A stretch of 38,982 bases of DNA from Glycomyces salinus (GCF_016428645.1 NZ_JAELXW010000030.1:1-38982); one strand, 5' to 3'. Shown: positions 7,121 to 16,035, numbered from the stretch's first letter. The notes: generated by a model from the sequence alone, not told the origin. Numbers and translations are program-made.

Positions 7121-8684
7121 CGGGTGCGAGGGGTCCGCGGCCAGGGCTTCGTAGAGCACCGAGGGCAGCAGGTCGAGTTTCGTGGAATTCGCCTTGAGGC
7201 GGATCGCGATGCCGTCCTCGACGGCTATGAGGGCCTCCTCGGAGTCGGTGAGGACGCCGGCGACCCGGCACACCGGGTGCCGGGCGAGGATCGACCGGGC
7301 GGTTTCGGCGGCATCTCTCGCCGCCACCGGTTCACGGTGCCGCAGCAGGACGTTCGCTCCTTCTCGGAGCCGGGAGTCGCGGCAGGCGGTGTCGGCGGCC
7401 AGGTGCCCTGGGCCCGGCGCCGGAACCGAGGCCGGGTGGCGGGTCCATGAGGCCGAGGCGAGGTCGATCCGGCAGTGCCAGGCGGTGGTGGCGCGGCACT
7501 GCGGAAGCAGGTCGGGCTCGGGCACCGGGTCCGGTTCGGGCGCGCTGCGGGGCGCGAGGTCGAGCAGTTCGTAGGCCCGCCCGATGATCCGGGCCGATGG
7601 AGGCGTCGGCGGTTCGGCGAGCGCGTCGGCGTAGTCGAAGTCCGGCGGGCCGTCCTCTATGGCCTTGAGGATCTGGGGCGCGGCCGGGAGCGACCGGTCG
7701 AATCTCGGTGCGGCCCGGCCGAATCGGGCGAGCGGCATGTCCGGGGGCATGTTCGCGTAGCCGTAGGCGCCGATCAGGGTCGGGGCGCCGATGGTGGCGC
7801 CGAAGAAGGTGACCGAGCCGTGGTCGCCCAGGACGCAGTCGGCCGCGATGAGCGCCGCGCGCCAGCCCTCCTCGGGCGGGATCATGATCAGGCCGTTCTC
7901 CAGATACGGGCGGAGGAACCCGGTGGGGCGCGGCGGATCGGCGACCTCGTCGTTCGGATGGGGGATGTAGGCGAAGCGGAACCGGTCCATCGGGAGCTCG
8001 GCGAGCAACCGCTCGGGCAGGGTCTCGTCCTTCCGGCTGAGCGCGCTCCGGTCCCAAGTGGATGACAGGACGAGGAGGCGGTGCTCGGGTCCGATGCCGA
8101 GGGCCCGGCGGTATTGCTCGCGGTGGGGCGCGCTGAGCCGGAGCCGTTCGAGGCAGATGTCGCCGGTCACTTCGGCGTTCGGAACGGCTGCCGGGCAGTC
8201 GATCGCGAGCCTTCGCGCCGCGGCCGGGCCGGGGAGCGCCATGAAGGACGGGACTTCGCCGCCCGGGCCGAGGATCTGCTCCGGCGAGAGGCCGGAGACG
8301 CCGCTCAGCTCGGAGCGGAGGCGGTTGTGTCCGGCGCCGTGGGGCATTGCGATGACCGGGGCGCCGGGCTCGTAGAGGTCGGGGGTCGGGCTGGAGGAGA
8401 TGACGAGGTCGGGCCCGCGGGTCTTGGCCGTGGCCCAGGGATGGAGGGTGATGCCGACGCTTCGGGCGAAGTCGTGGGAGCCGGCTTCGAAGCGGGAGCC
8501 GGGGATCAGGGCGTAAGCGATCTCCAGCCGGGGGTCGGGGGTGAGCAGCGGCGCGATGTCGTAGTGGAGCCGGGCCAGGGCCTGGGAGGTGCGACCGGCC
8601 AGGACGACGCGGCGCCGAACCGAATCCGAAGCGCCTGCGGTCCTGCGGTCCTGCGGTCCTGCGGTCCTGCGGTCCTGCCATCAT
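7034..8684 (-). CDS. TagF/TagB-like protein (module 2), frame set by an 8-bp repeat tract
   Basis: Paralogue of the 3372-5018 protein. The conserved frame is open from 8680 to the stop at 7034 and contains VVLAGRTSQALARL, IPGSRFEAGSHDF, PHGAGHNR (HG motif, about 8345), SSTWDRS, IPHPNDE (HP motif) and GDHGSVTFFGATIGAPTL. That frame has no ATG, GTG or TTG upstream of the conserved start; it is closed by TGA at 8683-8681. The only ATGs (8684 and 8681) lie in another frame and are followed directly by 5.6 copies of an 8-bp repeat. One extra unit, or two fewer, would fuse the ATG to the conserved frame with a short N-terminus like that of the paralogue. As assembled, the gene looks OFF unless it starts at Met 8347 or a rare codon. 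Function is as for module 1; an assembly error in the repeat is possible. Confidence 0.6.
8634..8678 (-). repeat. 8-bp tandem repeat (GCAGGACC)n, five units plus 5 bases
   Basis: Read on the minus strand, GCAGGACC is repeated perfectly five times and followed by GCAGG. It starts two bases after the second of two adjacent ATGs. Because 8 is not a multiple of 3, each unit gained or lost changes the downstream frame. In-frame product needs 3, 6 or 9 full units; this sequence has 5. This is the classic layout of a slipped-strand contingency locus. Confidence 0.9.
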
Positions 8685-8697
8685 TCTATTTCGCGGC

Positions 8698-8733
8698 GGC
8701 CCTGATCCTATGCAACGCGACGGCGTGTCGCGT
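8698..8733 (-). promoter_or_regulatory. Possible sigma-70-type promoter of the module-2 TagF-like gene
   Basis: On the minus strand GCGACA (about 8728-8733) and TAGGAT (8705-8710) are 17 bases apart and resemble -35 and -10 boxes. Transcription would begin roughly 15 bases before the ATG at 8684. No good Shine-Dalgarno lies in that short leader. The call rests on motif likeness only. Confidence 0.35.
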
Positions 8734-8787
8734 TTCTGATCTTATCTTTCCGGGCGCCTTCCGGTATCCACGCGCTTCGGCCGCGAC

Positions 8788-9258
8788 TCAGTGCGACCTT
8801 CGCCGCATGGCCGGTTCCGCGGAGTACTCGAAGCCCAACTGCTTATAGAGGCCGCGTCCGGACTCGGAGGCCAGGAGGTCGATCGTGGGGACGCCCCACT
8901 CCTCGTACCATGCCAGCAGGGCCTCCGTGCAGATCCTGCCGTAGCCGCGTCGGCGCCACCGCTGGTCGGTCGAGACGTTGAAGATCCAACCGAACCGGCC
9001 GGTCAGATTGCCCGGCGACGGGAGCCGCTCCTCGATCGTCCCCGACGCGCACGCCGCGAGCTCGCCCGGAGCGTCCGGTGCCTCGACCACCGTCACGGCC
9101 ATCGTCGGTTCGGACTCGGACAGGCGGCGGCGCAGGAGCTCTGCGGTCGATTCCCTCCAGCCGTTGTCCGGGCATTCGACCCAGTTCTGGAGCATGACCT
9201 GGCGGAGCCGCACTATCTCGTCGATGTCGGCGGCCGCGGCGAATCTGGCGGTGACCAT
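8788..9258 (-). CDS. GNAT-family N-acetyltransferase
   Basis: A 156-residue protein of typical GNAT length. It opens VTARFAAAADIDEIVRLRQ, the usual beta1-alpha1 start of the fold, and carries the acetyl-CoA pyrophosphate loop RWRRRGYGR (Q/R-x-x-G-x-G/A motif), followed by the beta5/alpha4 segment SGRGLYKQLGFE near the C-terminus. It transfers an acetyl group from acetyl-CoA to an amine; the substrate cannot be told. The ATG at 9258 lies 46 bases inside the end of the upstream membrane-protein gene on the same strand, so the two are probably co-transcribed. The ribosome site is weak. Confidence 0.8.
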   Translation of the reverse strand: MVTARFAAAADIDEIVRLRQVMLQNWVECPDNGWRESTAELLRRRLSESEPTMAVTVVEAPDAPGELAACASGTIEERLPSPGNLTGRFGWIFNVSTDQRWRRRGYGRICTEALLAWYEEWGVPTIDLLASESGRGLYKQLGFEYSAEPAMRRRSH

Positions 9259-10244
9259 GCCCGAGAGCGTAATTCGCGCACCCGACCGCGTCGAGCCGAA
9301 TACACCGCGAGCGCCGTGGCGAACAGCAGCGCTCCGGCCAGGGCACCCGCGGCCTCGACCGCGATCGCCGCGAACGGCTGCTCCAGCGTGTTCATGGTCT
9401 GGAACGGCGCGAACACCAGCGAGATGAACAGCCGCCAGCAGTTCCAGGCGAACAGGCTCCCCGAGCCGATCCACAGCAGCGCCATGGGAATCCAGGCCGG
9501 GACTCTGGAGCGGGCCCGGAGGAGGACCCACGCGCTCGCCGCCGCCGCCAGCGCCCAGAACGCCTCGTTGCAGAACAGGGCCGCGGTGTTCGGGTCCCCG
9601 GTGTCGTAAATGGAGTCGTTGACGAACACTTCCCCGCCGAGCAGCCAGTAGAGAGTGGTGGCGGCGACGACAAGCGCCAGGGCGATGCCGACCGCGGCGG
9701 AGCGCGACCGCGGCGGGCGATGGTCACCGGCGACACCCACGAACGCCGCCGGCCAGCGTTCACGCAGGTAGATCGGCCCGGCCACGGTCAGGCCCACGCC
9801 CATGCCGATGAAGCCGACGGCCACCAAGGTCAGTTCCCAGCTGTGGACGCCGAGCTCGACGTCGACCGGATCGCCCTGGGCGGGAAGGAACGCGCGGATC
9901 GCGTGGACCGGGATGATCGAGACCAGGAACCCCGCGGCGGTCCACGAGGTGAACACGACCATCCAGGCCGGGACGCGCCGCCCCCAGTCCTGGGCCAGCG
10001 CGAGCGCCACGGCCACACCGATGACGGCCATGCCGACGGTGACGGTGTTGATCCCGATCCAGTTCGCGGCGCTGGAATCGGGATCGACGCCGATGCCGAA
10101 GAACGCGGCGACGACCCAGTAGACCTTGAGCAGCAGGTACAGTGAGAGCGTTCCGGCGCCGAGGTAGCCGGCCGCCTTGCGGGCGAACGTCAGGCGCGGG
10201 CCGACGCCCGTGCCGGGCGCGGTGGGGGCAGATCCGGTAGGCAT
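9213..10244 (-). CDS. Multi-pass integral membrane protein of unknown function
   Basis: A 343-residue hydrophobic protein with about eight predicted membrane segments, for example YLGAGTLSLYLLLKVYWVVA, AVIGVAVALALA, ELTLVAVGFIGMGVGL, AVGIALALVVAATTLYWLL, AFWALAAAASAWVLL and AAGALAGALLFATALAVY. The first 17 residues are polar (MPTGSAPTAPGTG), supporting the ATG at 10244. No catalytic or transport motif is seen. It overlaps the GNAT gene at its 3' end and is divergent from the metallophosphoesterase. Family not recognised. Confidence 0.65.
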   Translation of the reverse strand: MPTGSAPTAPGTGVGPRLTFARKAAGYLGAGTLSLYLLLKVYWVVAAFFGIGVDPDSSAANWIGINTVTVGMAVIGVAVALALAQDWGRRVPAWMVVFTSWTAAGFLVSIIPVHAIRAFLPAQGDPVDVELGVHSWELTLVAVGFIGMGVGLTVAGPIYLRERWPAAFVGVAGDHRPPRSRSAAVGIALALVVAATTLYWLLGGEVFVNDSIYDTGDPNTAALFCNEAFWALAAAASAWVLLRARSRVPAWIPMALLWIGSGSLFAWNCWRLFISLVFAPFQTMNTLEQPFAAIAVEAAGALAGALLFATALAVYSARRGRVRELRSRAWSPPDSPRPPTSTR

Positions 10245-10396
10245 GGTTCGAGCTTCGCCGGTTCGGCGGCCCCGCTCCTCCCTCCCATGGGGGAATCCCC
10301 TGGCCCGGCGAGGGAGACCCGGCTCACCGGGGCGAAGCGCCGGTCGCGAACACTTAGTGGGTTCCTCTGTGGCGCAGAACATGCCATCATGTGCAC

Positions 10397-12079
10397 ATGA
10401 CTCGCCGCCCGCGCAATCTGAGTCCCGAGGAGCTCCGCTTCATCCCGCAGCGGCCGGTCCGGTGGATGTCGCCCAAGACCCTCGCCGAGACCGCCGCCCG
10501 CTTCGGGCTGGCCCGGCTGCTCGGCGGCTATCTGGACAAACGCGAGATCTTCGCCAGCCGCAAACAGGGCGTCTTCGAGCACGACCGGGACGAGGAACTG
10601 TGGCTCGACTACGTCGCCGACATCGGCGACGGCTTCAACGCCACCTACTCGATCGCCTACCTCCTCGCCCAGAACCGCCTCAAAGTCGGCGGCGAGGACC
10701 TGCCGCGGGGCTCGGTCCTGATCATGGGCGGCGACGAGGTGTACCCGGCCGCGAACTGGCGCGAGTACGAGCACCGCATGAAGGGCCCCTACGAGGCCGC
10801 CAACCCCGCCTCGGCGGTGTCGCTGTACGCGATCCCGGGCAACCACGACTGGTTCGACGGCCTGACCGCCTTCGGCCGCCAGTTCATCGAGGGGCGCTCG
10901 TGGGGCGGCTACAACACGGCGCAGACGCGCTCCTACTTCGCGCTGCGGCTGCCGCACCGCTGGTGGCTGTTCGCCGTCGACGCCCAGTTCGACGCCCACC
11001 TCGACCGGCCCCAGCTCGACTACTTCAGAGAGGTCGCCGAGCAGCTCGAACCGGGCGACCAGGTCATCCTGTGCGTGCCGCAGCCGTCGTGGGTGTGGAC
11101 CGCCGACGACCCGAGCTCCTACGACCGGATCGACCACTTCATCCGCGACGTCGTGGCCGGACGCGAGGCCGAGGTGCCGCTGATCCTCACCGGCGACCGG
11201 CACCACTACGCCCACTACGAGGAGATCGAGGGGACCAGGCACCTGGTGACCGCCGGAGGCGGCGGGGCCTACCTCTCGCCGACCCACAACCTCCCCCAGG
11301 AGCTGACCGCGCCGCGCAAGTCGGTCTCCGAACCCGACGCGAACCAGCGGCACTACAGCCTCACCGAGACCTATCCGAGCCGGCCGCGATCGCTGCGGCA
11401 CGCGTTCGGGATCTTCGGGCGGCTGCCGTGGCTCAACAAGGGGTTCACGCTGCTGACGGGCGTGATCATGCTGGTCGCGACCGTCTCGATCATGGAGGGC
11501 ACCGGCACGTTCGTGGCCGCCGCCGCGGTGCTGATGGCCGCGGGTGTCGGCTTCGCCCACCCGGGTCCGGGGACCCGCAGGTTCACCCACTACACGCTCG
11601 GGCTCTGCCACGGGGCGTGCCAGGCGGCCCTGGCCTGGGCCGGTGCGCAGGCGCTCCGGGACACCCCCTGGTCGGAAGTGTGGCCCTACCTCGTCTACTT
11701 CCCGGTCGCGGGCCTGGTGAGCACCTGGCTGGTCGGGCTGTACCTGGTGGTGGCCAACCGGTTCGGCGTCAACGCCAACGAGCTGTTCGCGGGGCTGTCG
11801 ATCGTGGACCAGAAGTGCTTCCTGCGGATCAGGATCAACCGGGACGGCGCGACCGTCTTCCCCGTGGCGCTCGACCGGGTCGGCCGGGAGTGGGTCTGCG
11901 ATCCCGACGGGGCGGAGACGGACTCGTGGGTCAAGCCCGCCGAGCCGCTGGAGCCGCACCTGATCGAGCCGGGCTACTCGGTGTCGAGCTCGGGGCCGAG
12001 CTACGAGCCGACGCCGCGCCAGAGCCCGATGCAGCGCCTGGTCGCGCAGGCCGGGGAGTGGTTCAACCTCCGCGGTTGA
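10397..12079 (+). CDS. Membrane-associated metallophosphoesterase
   Basis: A 560-residue protein. Its N-terminal half carries calcineurin-like metallophosphoesterase motifs in order: DIGDGFNATYS (about 75-85, replacing the usual DxH), GGDEVYP (about 111), GNHDWFDG (about 149) and LTGDRHHYAHY. These residues normally bind a two-metal centre for phosphoester hydrolysis. Residues of about 350-450 form four or so membrane segments, such as GFTLLTGVIMLVATVSIM and YLVYFPVAGLVSTWLVGLYLVV, and a soluble tail follows. The catalytic part is probably cytoplasmic because there is no signal peptide. A GTG six bases upstream (10391) is an alternative start; neither has a good ribosome site. Substrate unknown. 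Confidence 0.75.
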   Translation: MTRRPRNLSPEELRFIPQRPVRWMSPKTLAETAARFGLARLLGGYLDKREIFASRKQGVFEHDRDEELWLDYVADIGDGFNATYSIAYLLAQNRLKVGGEDLPRGSVLIMGGDEVYPAANWREYEHRMKGPYEAANPASAVSLYAIPGNHDWFDGLTAFGRQFIEGRSWGGYNTAQTRSYFALRLPHRWWLFAVDAQFDAHLDRPQLDYFREVAEQLEPGDQVILCVPQPSWVWTADDPSSYDRIDHFIRDVVAGREAEVPLILTGDRHHYAHYEEIEGTRHLVTAGGGGAYLSPTHNLPQELTAPRKSVSEPDANQRHYSLTETYPSRPRSLRHAFGIFGRLPWLNKGFTLLTGVIMLVATVSIMEGTGTFVAAAAVLMAAGVGFAHPGPGTRRFTHYTLGLCHGACQAALAWAGAQALRDTPWSEVWPYLVYFPVAGLVSTWLVGLYLVVANRFGVNANELFAGLSIVDQKCFLRIRINRDGATVFPVALDRVGREWVCDPDGAETDSWVKPAEPLEPHLIEPGYSVSSSGPSYEPTPRQSPMQRLVAQAGEWFNLRG

Positions 12080-12148
12080 CAGCGTCCTCCGAACGACCCC
12101 GGATCCCCCGCCGGTGCACCGACCTCTACGGCGACCGGTGAACCGCCG

Positions 12149-12538
12149 CTACCCCAGTGATGCCGACTCCTCGGCGGTGAAGGCCCGCAGAACGCAGAAT
12201 TCGTTCCCTTCGGGGTCGGCCATGACGACCCACGACGAATCGCCCTGCCCGAGGTCGACCCTCGTGGCGCCCAACGCTTCGGCGCGGGCGACCTCTGCCG
12301 CCTGATCGTCCGGGCGCAGGTCCAGATGCAGCCGGTTCTTGATCGCCTTCCCCTCCGGAACCCGCAGGAACAGGATGTCGGGCGAAACGCCGTCCTCCGG
12401 GCTTCCCTCGGGCGGTTCGAGGACCGTCTCCTCATCGTTCTCGAGAGTGATGCGCCAACCGAGGAACTCGGCCCACCAGGCCCCGAGCTTCCGCGGATCG
12501 GAGCAGTCCACACAAATACATTGCCATCTGACAGTCAT
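12149..12538 (-). CDS. VOC (glyoxalase-like) family protein
   Basis: A 129-residue protein with the single-unit glyoxalase-like layout: VDCSDPRKLGAWWAEFLGW at the N-terminus, the NRLHLDL strand in the middle and the WVVMADPEGNEFCVL strand near the end, where His and Glu typically bind metal. It is usual for small actinobacterial VOC proteins; the reaction cannot be predicted (lyase, dioxygenase or antibiotic-binding relatives all exist). It converges on the metallophosphoesterase gene (69-base gap) and diverges from the GAP-family gene. No clear ribosome site precedes the ATG. Confidence 0.8.
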   Translation of the reverse strand: MTVRWQCICVDCSDPRKLGAWWAEFLGWRITLENDEETVLEPPEGSPEDGVSPDILFLRVPEGKAIKNRLHLDLRPDDQAAEVARAEALGATRVDLGQGDSSWVVMADPEGNEFCVLRAFTAEESASLG

Positions 12539-12676
12539 TCGGACACGATAGCCGCTCGCTTCGAAAAACCCGACCGGATTATGCGGGCGACGTGCGACCA
12601 AAGTCGCGGGTACCGTGGCCGATGATCGTCCCTGAAGCCGAGGCGCGGGCGGCCCCGCGCGGGCACGCTCGAAGCC

Positions 12677-13444
12677 ATGGACCTCGCACTGGCCGGTTCG
12701 CTGGCCGCACTCGCGCTGATCGACTCGACCAGCTTCGGCACCCTGCTGATCCCGATCTGGCTCCTCCTCACGCCCGGACGGGTCCGGCTGGGCCGCATGC
12801 TGGTCTTCCTTGGCACCATCGCCGTGTTCTACTTCGCGGTCGGGGTGCTCATCGCGCTCGGAGCCGGCGCCTTCTTCGACGACCTCTCGGCCCTGCTCGA
12901 CACCGCGGCGGCGTCCTGGATCCAGCTCCTCCTCGGCGTCGGCCTGCTGGTACTGAGCTTCCGGATCGACCCGGGCAAGAAGCAGCGGCGGGCACCGGAA
13001 GGCGGCGGGCGGGTCGCGCGCTGGAGGGAGCGCGCCCTCGGCGTCTCCGAGCCCGAAACAGCCGACGGCGCGGCCGTCAAAGCGCCCTCGCGCGCCGTGC
13101 TCCCCCTGGTCGGTCTCGCGCTGGCGGCGGCGACGGTCGAGGTCGCGACGATGCTGCCGTACCTGGCCGCGATCGGCATGGTCACCGCCGCCGATATCGG
13201 TGCCGCCCGGACGGTCCTGACGATGGCCGGATACTGCCTGGTGATGATCCTGCCCGCCCTGATCCTGGTGTTCGCCAGGATGGCGGCCCGGCGGGCGGTC
13301 GAACCGCTGCTGAACCGGATCAACGACTGGATGACCAAGAACGCGGCCGGCACCACCGCCTGGATCGTCGGCATCGTGGGCTTCCTCCTGGCCCGCGACG
13401 CGGTGGCCCGCACCGGCCTGCTCGAGATGCTCGACCGGCTCTAG
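12677..13444 (+). CDS. GAP-family (sulfolipid-addressing protein-like) membrane protein
   Basis: A 255-residue protein with about six membrane segments in a 3+3 layout, split by a charged loop (about 98-137, rich in R/E/G). It starts LAGSLAALALIDSTSFGTLL, which resembles the opening of actinobacterial GAP/Sap proteins, and ends with IVGIVGFLLARDAVARTG. Mycobacterial relatives are linked to export of cell-wall glycolipids; no such role can be shown here. Its stop codon shares the bases CTAG with the stop of the convergent CDC48-like gene. Confidence 0.7.
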   Translation: MDLALAGSLAALALIDSTSFGTLLIPIWLLLTPGRVRLGRMLVFLGTIAVFYFAVGVLIALGAGAFFDDLSALLDTAAASWIQLLLGVGLLVLSFRIDPGKKQRRAPEGGGRVARWRERALGVSEPETADGAAVKAPSRAVLPLVGLALAAATVEVATMLPYLAAIGMVTAADIGAARTVLTMAGYCLVMILPALILVFARMAARRAVEPLLNRINDWMTKNAAGTTAWIVGIVGFLLARDAVARTGLLEMLDRL

Positions 13445-15741
13445 CCCTCGCGGTTGTCGGCGTAGTTCTCCAGGTACTCCAGCTGCTCGGGGTCCAGGCT
13501 CGGGCGGACCCGTTCGATGGCCCGGGCCACGTGGGCGGCGGTCACCACCGAGGCGTCCAAGGACTCGCGCATCGCCGTCAAGGCCGCCTCGCGCACCAGC
13601 GCGGCGCAGTCGGCCGCCGAGTACAGCCACAGCTCGTCGGCGATCTCATCCAGGTCCACGTCGTCGGCGAACGGCACGTTCTGGGCGTTGGCGCGCAGGA
13701 TGTCCGCCCGCGCTCCGGCGTCCGGCGGCGGCACGTAGACGAGGCGTTCGAGCCTTCCGGGGCGCAGCAGCGCGGGGTCGATCATGTCGGGCCGGTTGGT
13801 GGCGCCGATGACGACCACGTCCCGCAGCGACTCCGCGCCGTCCAGTTCGGTCAGCAGGGAGGCCACCACGCGGTCGGCGGTCCCGCCGTCGGTGCCGCCC
13901 CCGCGCACGGGCGCGAGGGCGTCCAGCTCGTCGAAGAACATCAGGGTCGGGCTGGCCTGCCGGGCCCGCCGGAACAGCTCCCGCACGTTCTTCTCGGACT
14001 CGCCGACCCACTTGTTCAGCAGCTCCGAGCCCTTGATGGACATGACGTTCGCGTGGCCCTCACCGGCCACCGCGCGCACGATGTAGGTCTTCCCGCACCC
14101 GGGGGGCCCGTAGAGGAGGATGCCCCTCGGCGCCTCGATGCCCAAGCGCGTGAACGCGTCCGGGTAGGTCAGCGGCCACAGGACCGTCTCGGTCAGCGTC
14201 TGCTTCAGATCGGACATGCCGCCGACGTCCTCGAGCGTCAGGCCGCCCAGCTCGACCGAGTCCCCGGCCATTGCCGAGGGCCGCACCGAGGCCACCGCCG
14301 CGTCGAAGTCCTCCGGTTGCAGCGCGGTAGCCCCGCCCGCCTTGGCGCGCATGGCCGCCCGCACTCCGGCCTCGCGAACCATCGTAGCCAGGTCGGCGGC
14401 CACGTACCCGGGCGTGCGGTGGGCGACCGACTCGATCTTGACCCCCTCGGCGACCTTCATCCCGCGGGTGAAGTACAGCAGCAGCTCGCGCCGCGAGTCG
14501 GCGTCGGGCATGGGCACGACGACCTCGTGCTCGAGCCGGGCGCGCAGGTCGGTGTCGAGCCCGTCGATCGAAGCGGCCGTGCACACCACGGCGTGCCCGT
14601 CGGCCAGGACCTCCTCGACGAGCTTGCCGAACATCGTCCCCAGCGGCGTCTTGCGGCCCTGGGGGGCGATCGCGTCGGCGCCGGTCACCAGCAGCACTCC
14701 CGGGCGCGGCAGCGCCGCGACCGCCGCCCGCAGCCGGTCGGCGGCGGCGTTGGCCTCGATCGCGGCCAACTCGGGGCCCTCGACCTCGCTGACCCCGGCC
14801 CCGACCTCGCCGGCGACCGACCGCACGATCGTGGCCTTGCCGGCCCCGGACGGGCCCGAGACGAGCACGCCGAGGGACATGTCGGTGCCGACGACCGTGA
14901 GGATCTCGCGGTGGTTGAATCCCAGGTCGAGCAGTTCGCGCAGCTCCTCGGCCGGAACCCGCACGCCCGCCAGCTCGTCGTAGGGGACGGCCTTGACCTC
15001 GGGCGCGGCCCGCTCCGCCGGCACCGGCTCCTGAGCCTGCGAGGGCAGGGACCGCTCGGCGGTCGCCGAGGACCCGGCGGACGGGCTCGCCGGTGCGGGC
15101 GCGGCCACACGCGGACGCCGGAGGTTCGCGACCCTGCCCATGCCCGGCAGCGGGATCTCGATCGAGGCCGGAGCGTCGTCCTCCCACCGCACGAGCGTGT
15201 CGGTGGTGACCATCGCCGAGCGCGGCGGGTCGGACTCGACCACGTTGAGCACCATCGTGGTCCAGCCCATGCCGAGCGTGTTGTTGAGGGTGCGGCGGGT
15301 GGCCGAGACCAGGTCGCGCCGCTCGTCGCCGAGCTCGATGGGCAGCAGCGACACGTCGTCGCCGCTCGAGACGACCTTGCTCAGCAGCGACCGGCGCAGG
15401 GTGTCCGGGTCGACCGCGGCGACCACCGACGCCGGTCCCGCGACCACCACCCGCTCGGCCGCCGACAGCGTCGCCGCGCCGACGCGCACCGGTTCGCCGT
15501 CGCGGGCGCCGATGTTGCCCAGGGTCAAGTCGTCGGCGTACAGGGTCCGCCGGGACGCGTACCGGTCGGCGGCCAGGGCGATCGCCGTGGTGGTGCGGGT
15601 CGCGGCCAGTTCGACCGCGTCCCCGGCCTGGAGCCCGAGCGCGGTCAGCACCTCCAGGTGGAGCCGGACGATGCCGCGCCTGGCGTCGAGCCCGGCGCGG
15701 GCGCGCGCCGCCGTCAGTGTCAAAGAGCCAGAGTCGGTCAC
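13441..15741 (-). CDS. CDC48/p97-like double AAA ATPase
   Basis: A 766-residue protein with an N-terminal double-psi-barrel-like domain (residues of about 1-200), a linker rich in A/P/S, and two AAA modules. D2 is intact: GPPGCGKT (545-552), pore segment KWVGESEKNV, Walker B LMFFDELDA (600-608) and sensor GATNRPD. D1 is degraded: Walker A reads GPSGAGKA (296-303) with Ala where Ser/Thr should be, and Walker B reads VLLVTGADA (349-357) without the catalytic DE. So only D2 probably hydrolyses ATP, whereas both rings do in eukaryotic p97. Similar ATPases occur in mycobacteria. It is expected to unfold or remodel proteins in the cytoplasm; adaptors are unknown. Confidence 0.85.
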   Translation of the reverse strand: MTDSGSLTLTAARARAGLDARRGIVRLHLEVLTALGLQAGDAVELAATRTTTAIALAADRYASRRTLYADDLTLGNIGARDGEPVRVGAATLSAAERVVVAGPASVVAAVDPDTLRRSLLSKVVSSGDDVSLLPIELGDERRDLVSATRRTLNNTLGMGWTTMVLNVVESDPPRSAMVTTDTLVRWEDDAPASIEIPLPGMGRVANLRRPRVAAPAPASPSAGSSATAERSLPSQAQEPVPAERAAPEVKAVPYDELAGVRVPAEELRELLDLGFNHREILTVVGTDMSLGVLVSGPSGAGKATIVRSVAGEVGAGVSEVEGPELAAIEANAAADRLRAAVAALPRPGVLLVTGADAIAPQGRKTPLGTMFGKLVEEVLADGHAVVCTAASIDGLDTDLRARLEHEVVVPMPDADSRRELLLYFTRGMKVAEGVKIESVAHRTPGYVAADLATMVREAGVRAAMRAKAGGATALQPEDFDAAVASVRPSAMAGDSVELGGLTLEDVGGMSDLKQTLTETVLWPLTYPDAFTRLGIEAPRGILLYGPPGCGKTYIVRAVAGEGHANVMSIKGSELLNKWVGESEKNVRELFRRARQASPTLMFFDELDALAPVRGGGTDGGTADRVVASLLTELDGAESLRDVVVIGATNRPDMIDPALLRPGRLERLVYVPPPDAGARADILRANAQNVPFADDVDLDEIADELWLYSAADCAALVREAALTAMRESLDASVVTAAHVARAIERVRPSLDPEQLEYLENYADNREG

Positions 15742-15808
15742 GCCGACCAGCCTATAGCGGCCAGGACACTGGTGCCGAACGGCGCTTTCCGGGCCGGGCC
15801 CGCGGTCC

Positions 15809-16009
15809 TCACTCGTCGGCGGCGTCGAGGTCCATGCGGTAGACGGTGCGGCCGTCCTCCTGGAGGATCGCGGTCGCCGCGCCCTCGGAGACGAAGTCGC
15901 GCCACCGCTCGCCCAGCCAGGACTCGGCGTCGCCCTGACTGCCCAGGTCGGCCTCGGGGGAGGGAAGCGGGTTGCCGTCGGCGTCTTCGAGCTGCCAGGT
16001 CCAAGTCAT
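15809..16009 (-). CDS. Small conserved actinobacterial protein of unknown function
   Basis: A 66-residue acidic protein beginning MTWTWQLEDADGNPL, with a Trp-rich centre (SWLGERWRDF) and ending VYRMDLDAADE. Codon use is fully coding-like. It lies 67 bases from the start of the CDC48-like gene on the same strand, so it may be transcribed with it. A perfect 18-bp palindrome ends 9 bases before its ATG. Function unknown. Confidence 0.65.
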   Translation of the reverse strand: MTWTWQLEDADGNPLPSPEADLGSQGDAESWLGERWRDFVSEGAATAILQEDGRTVYRMDLDAADE

Positions 16010-16017
16010 GCGATTAC

Positions 16018-16035
16018 CCTACGCGATCGCGTAGG
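16018..16035. promoter_or_regulatory. Perfect 18-bp palindrome, possible operator
   Basis: CCTACGCGATCGCGTAGG equals its own reverse complement. It lies just upstream of the small gene starting at 16009 and 32 bases after the end of the beta-helix gene. No spacer and no U-run follow, so a repressor site fits better than a terminator. The binding protein is unknown. Confidence 0.45.

Noticed and set aside
10190..11959. A 589-codon minus-strand open frame
   Set aside because: Antisense to the metallophosphoesterase, whose motifs are clear; no recognisable protein.
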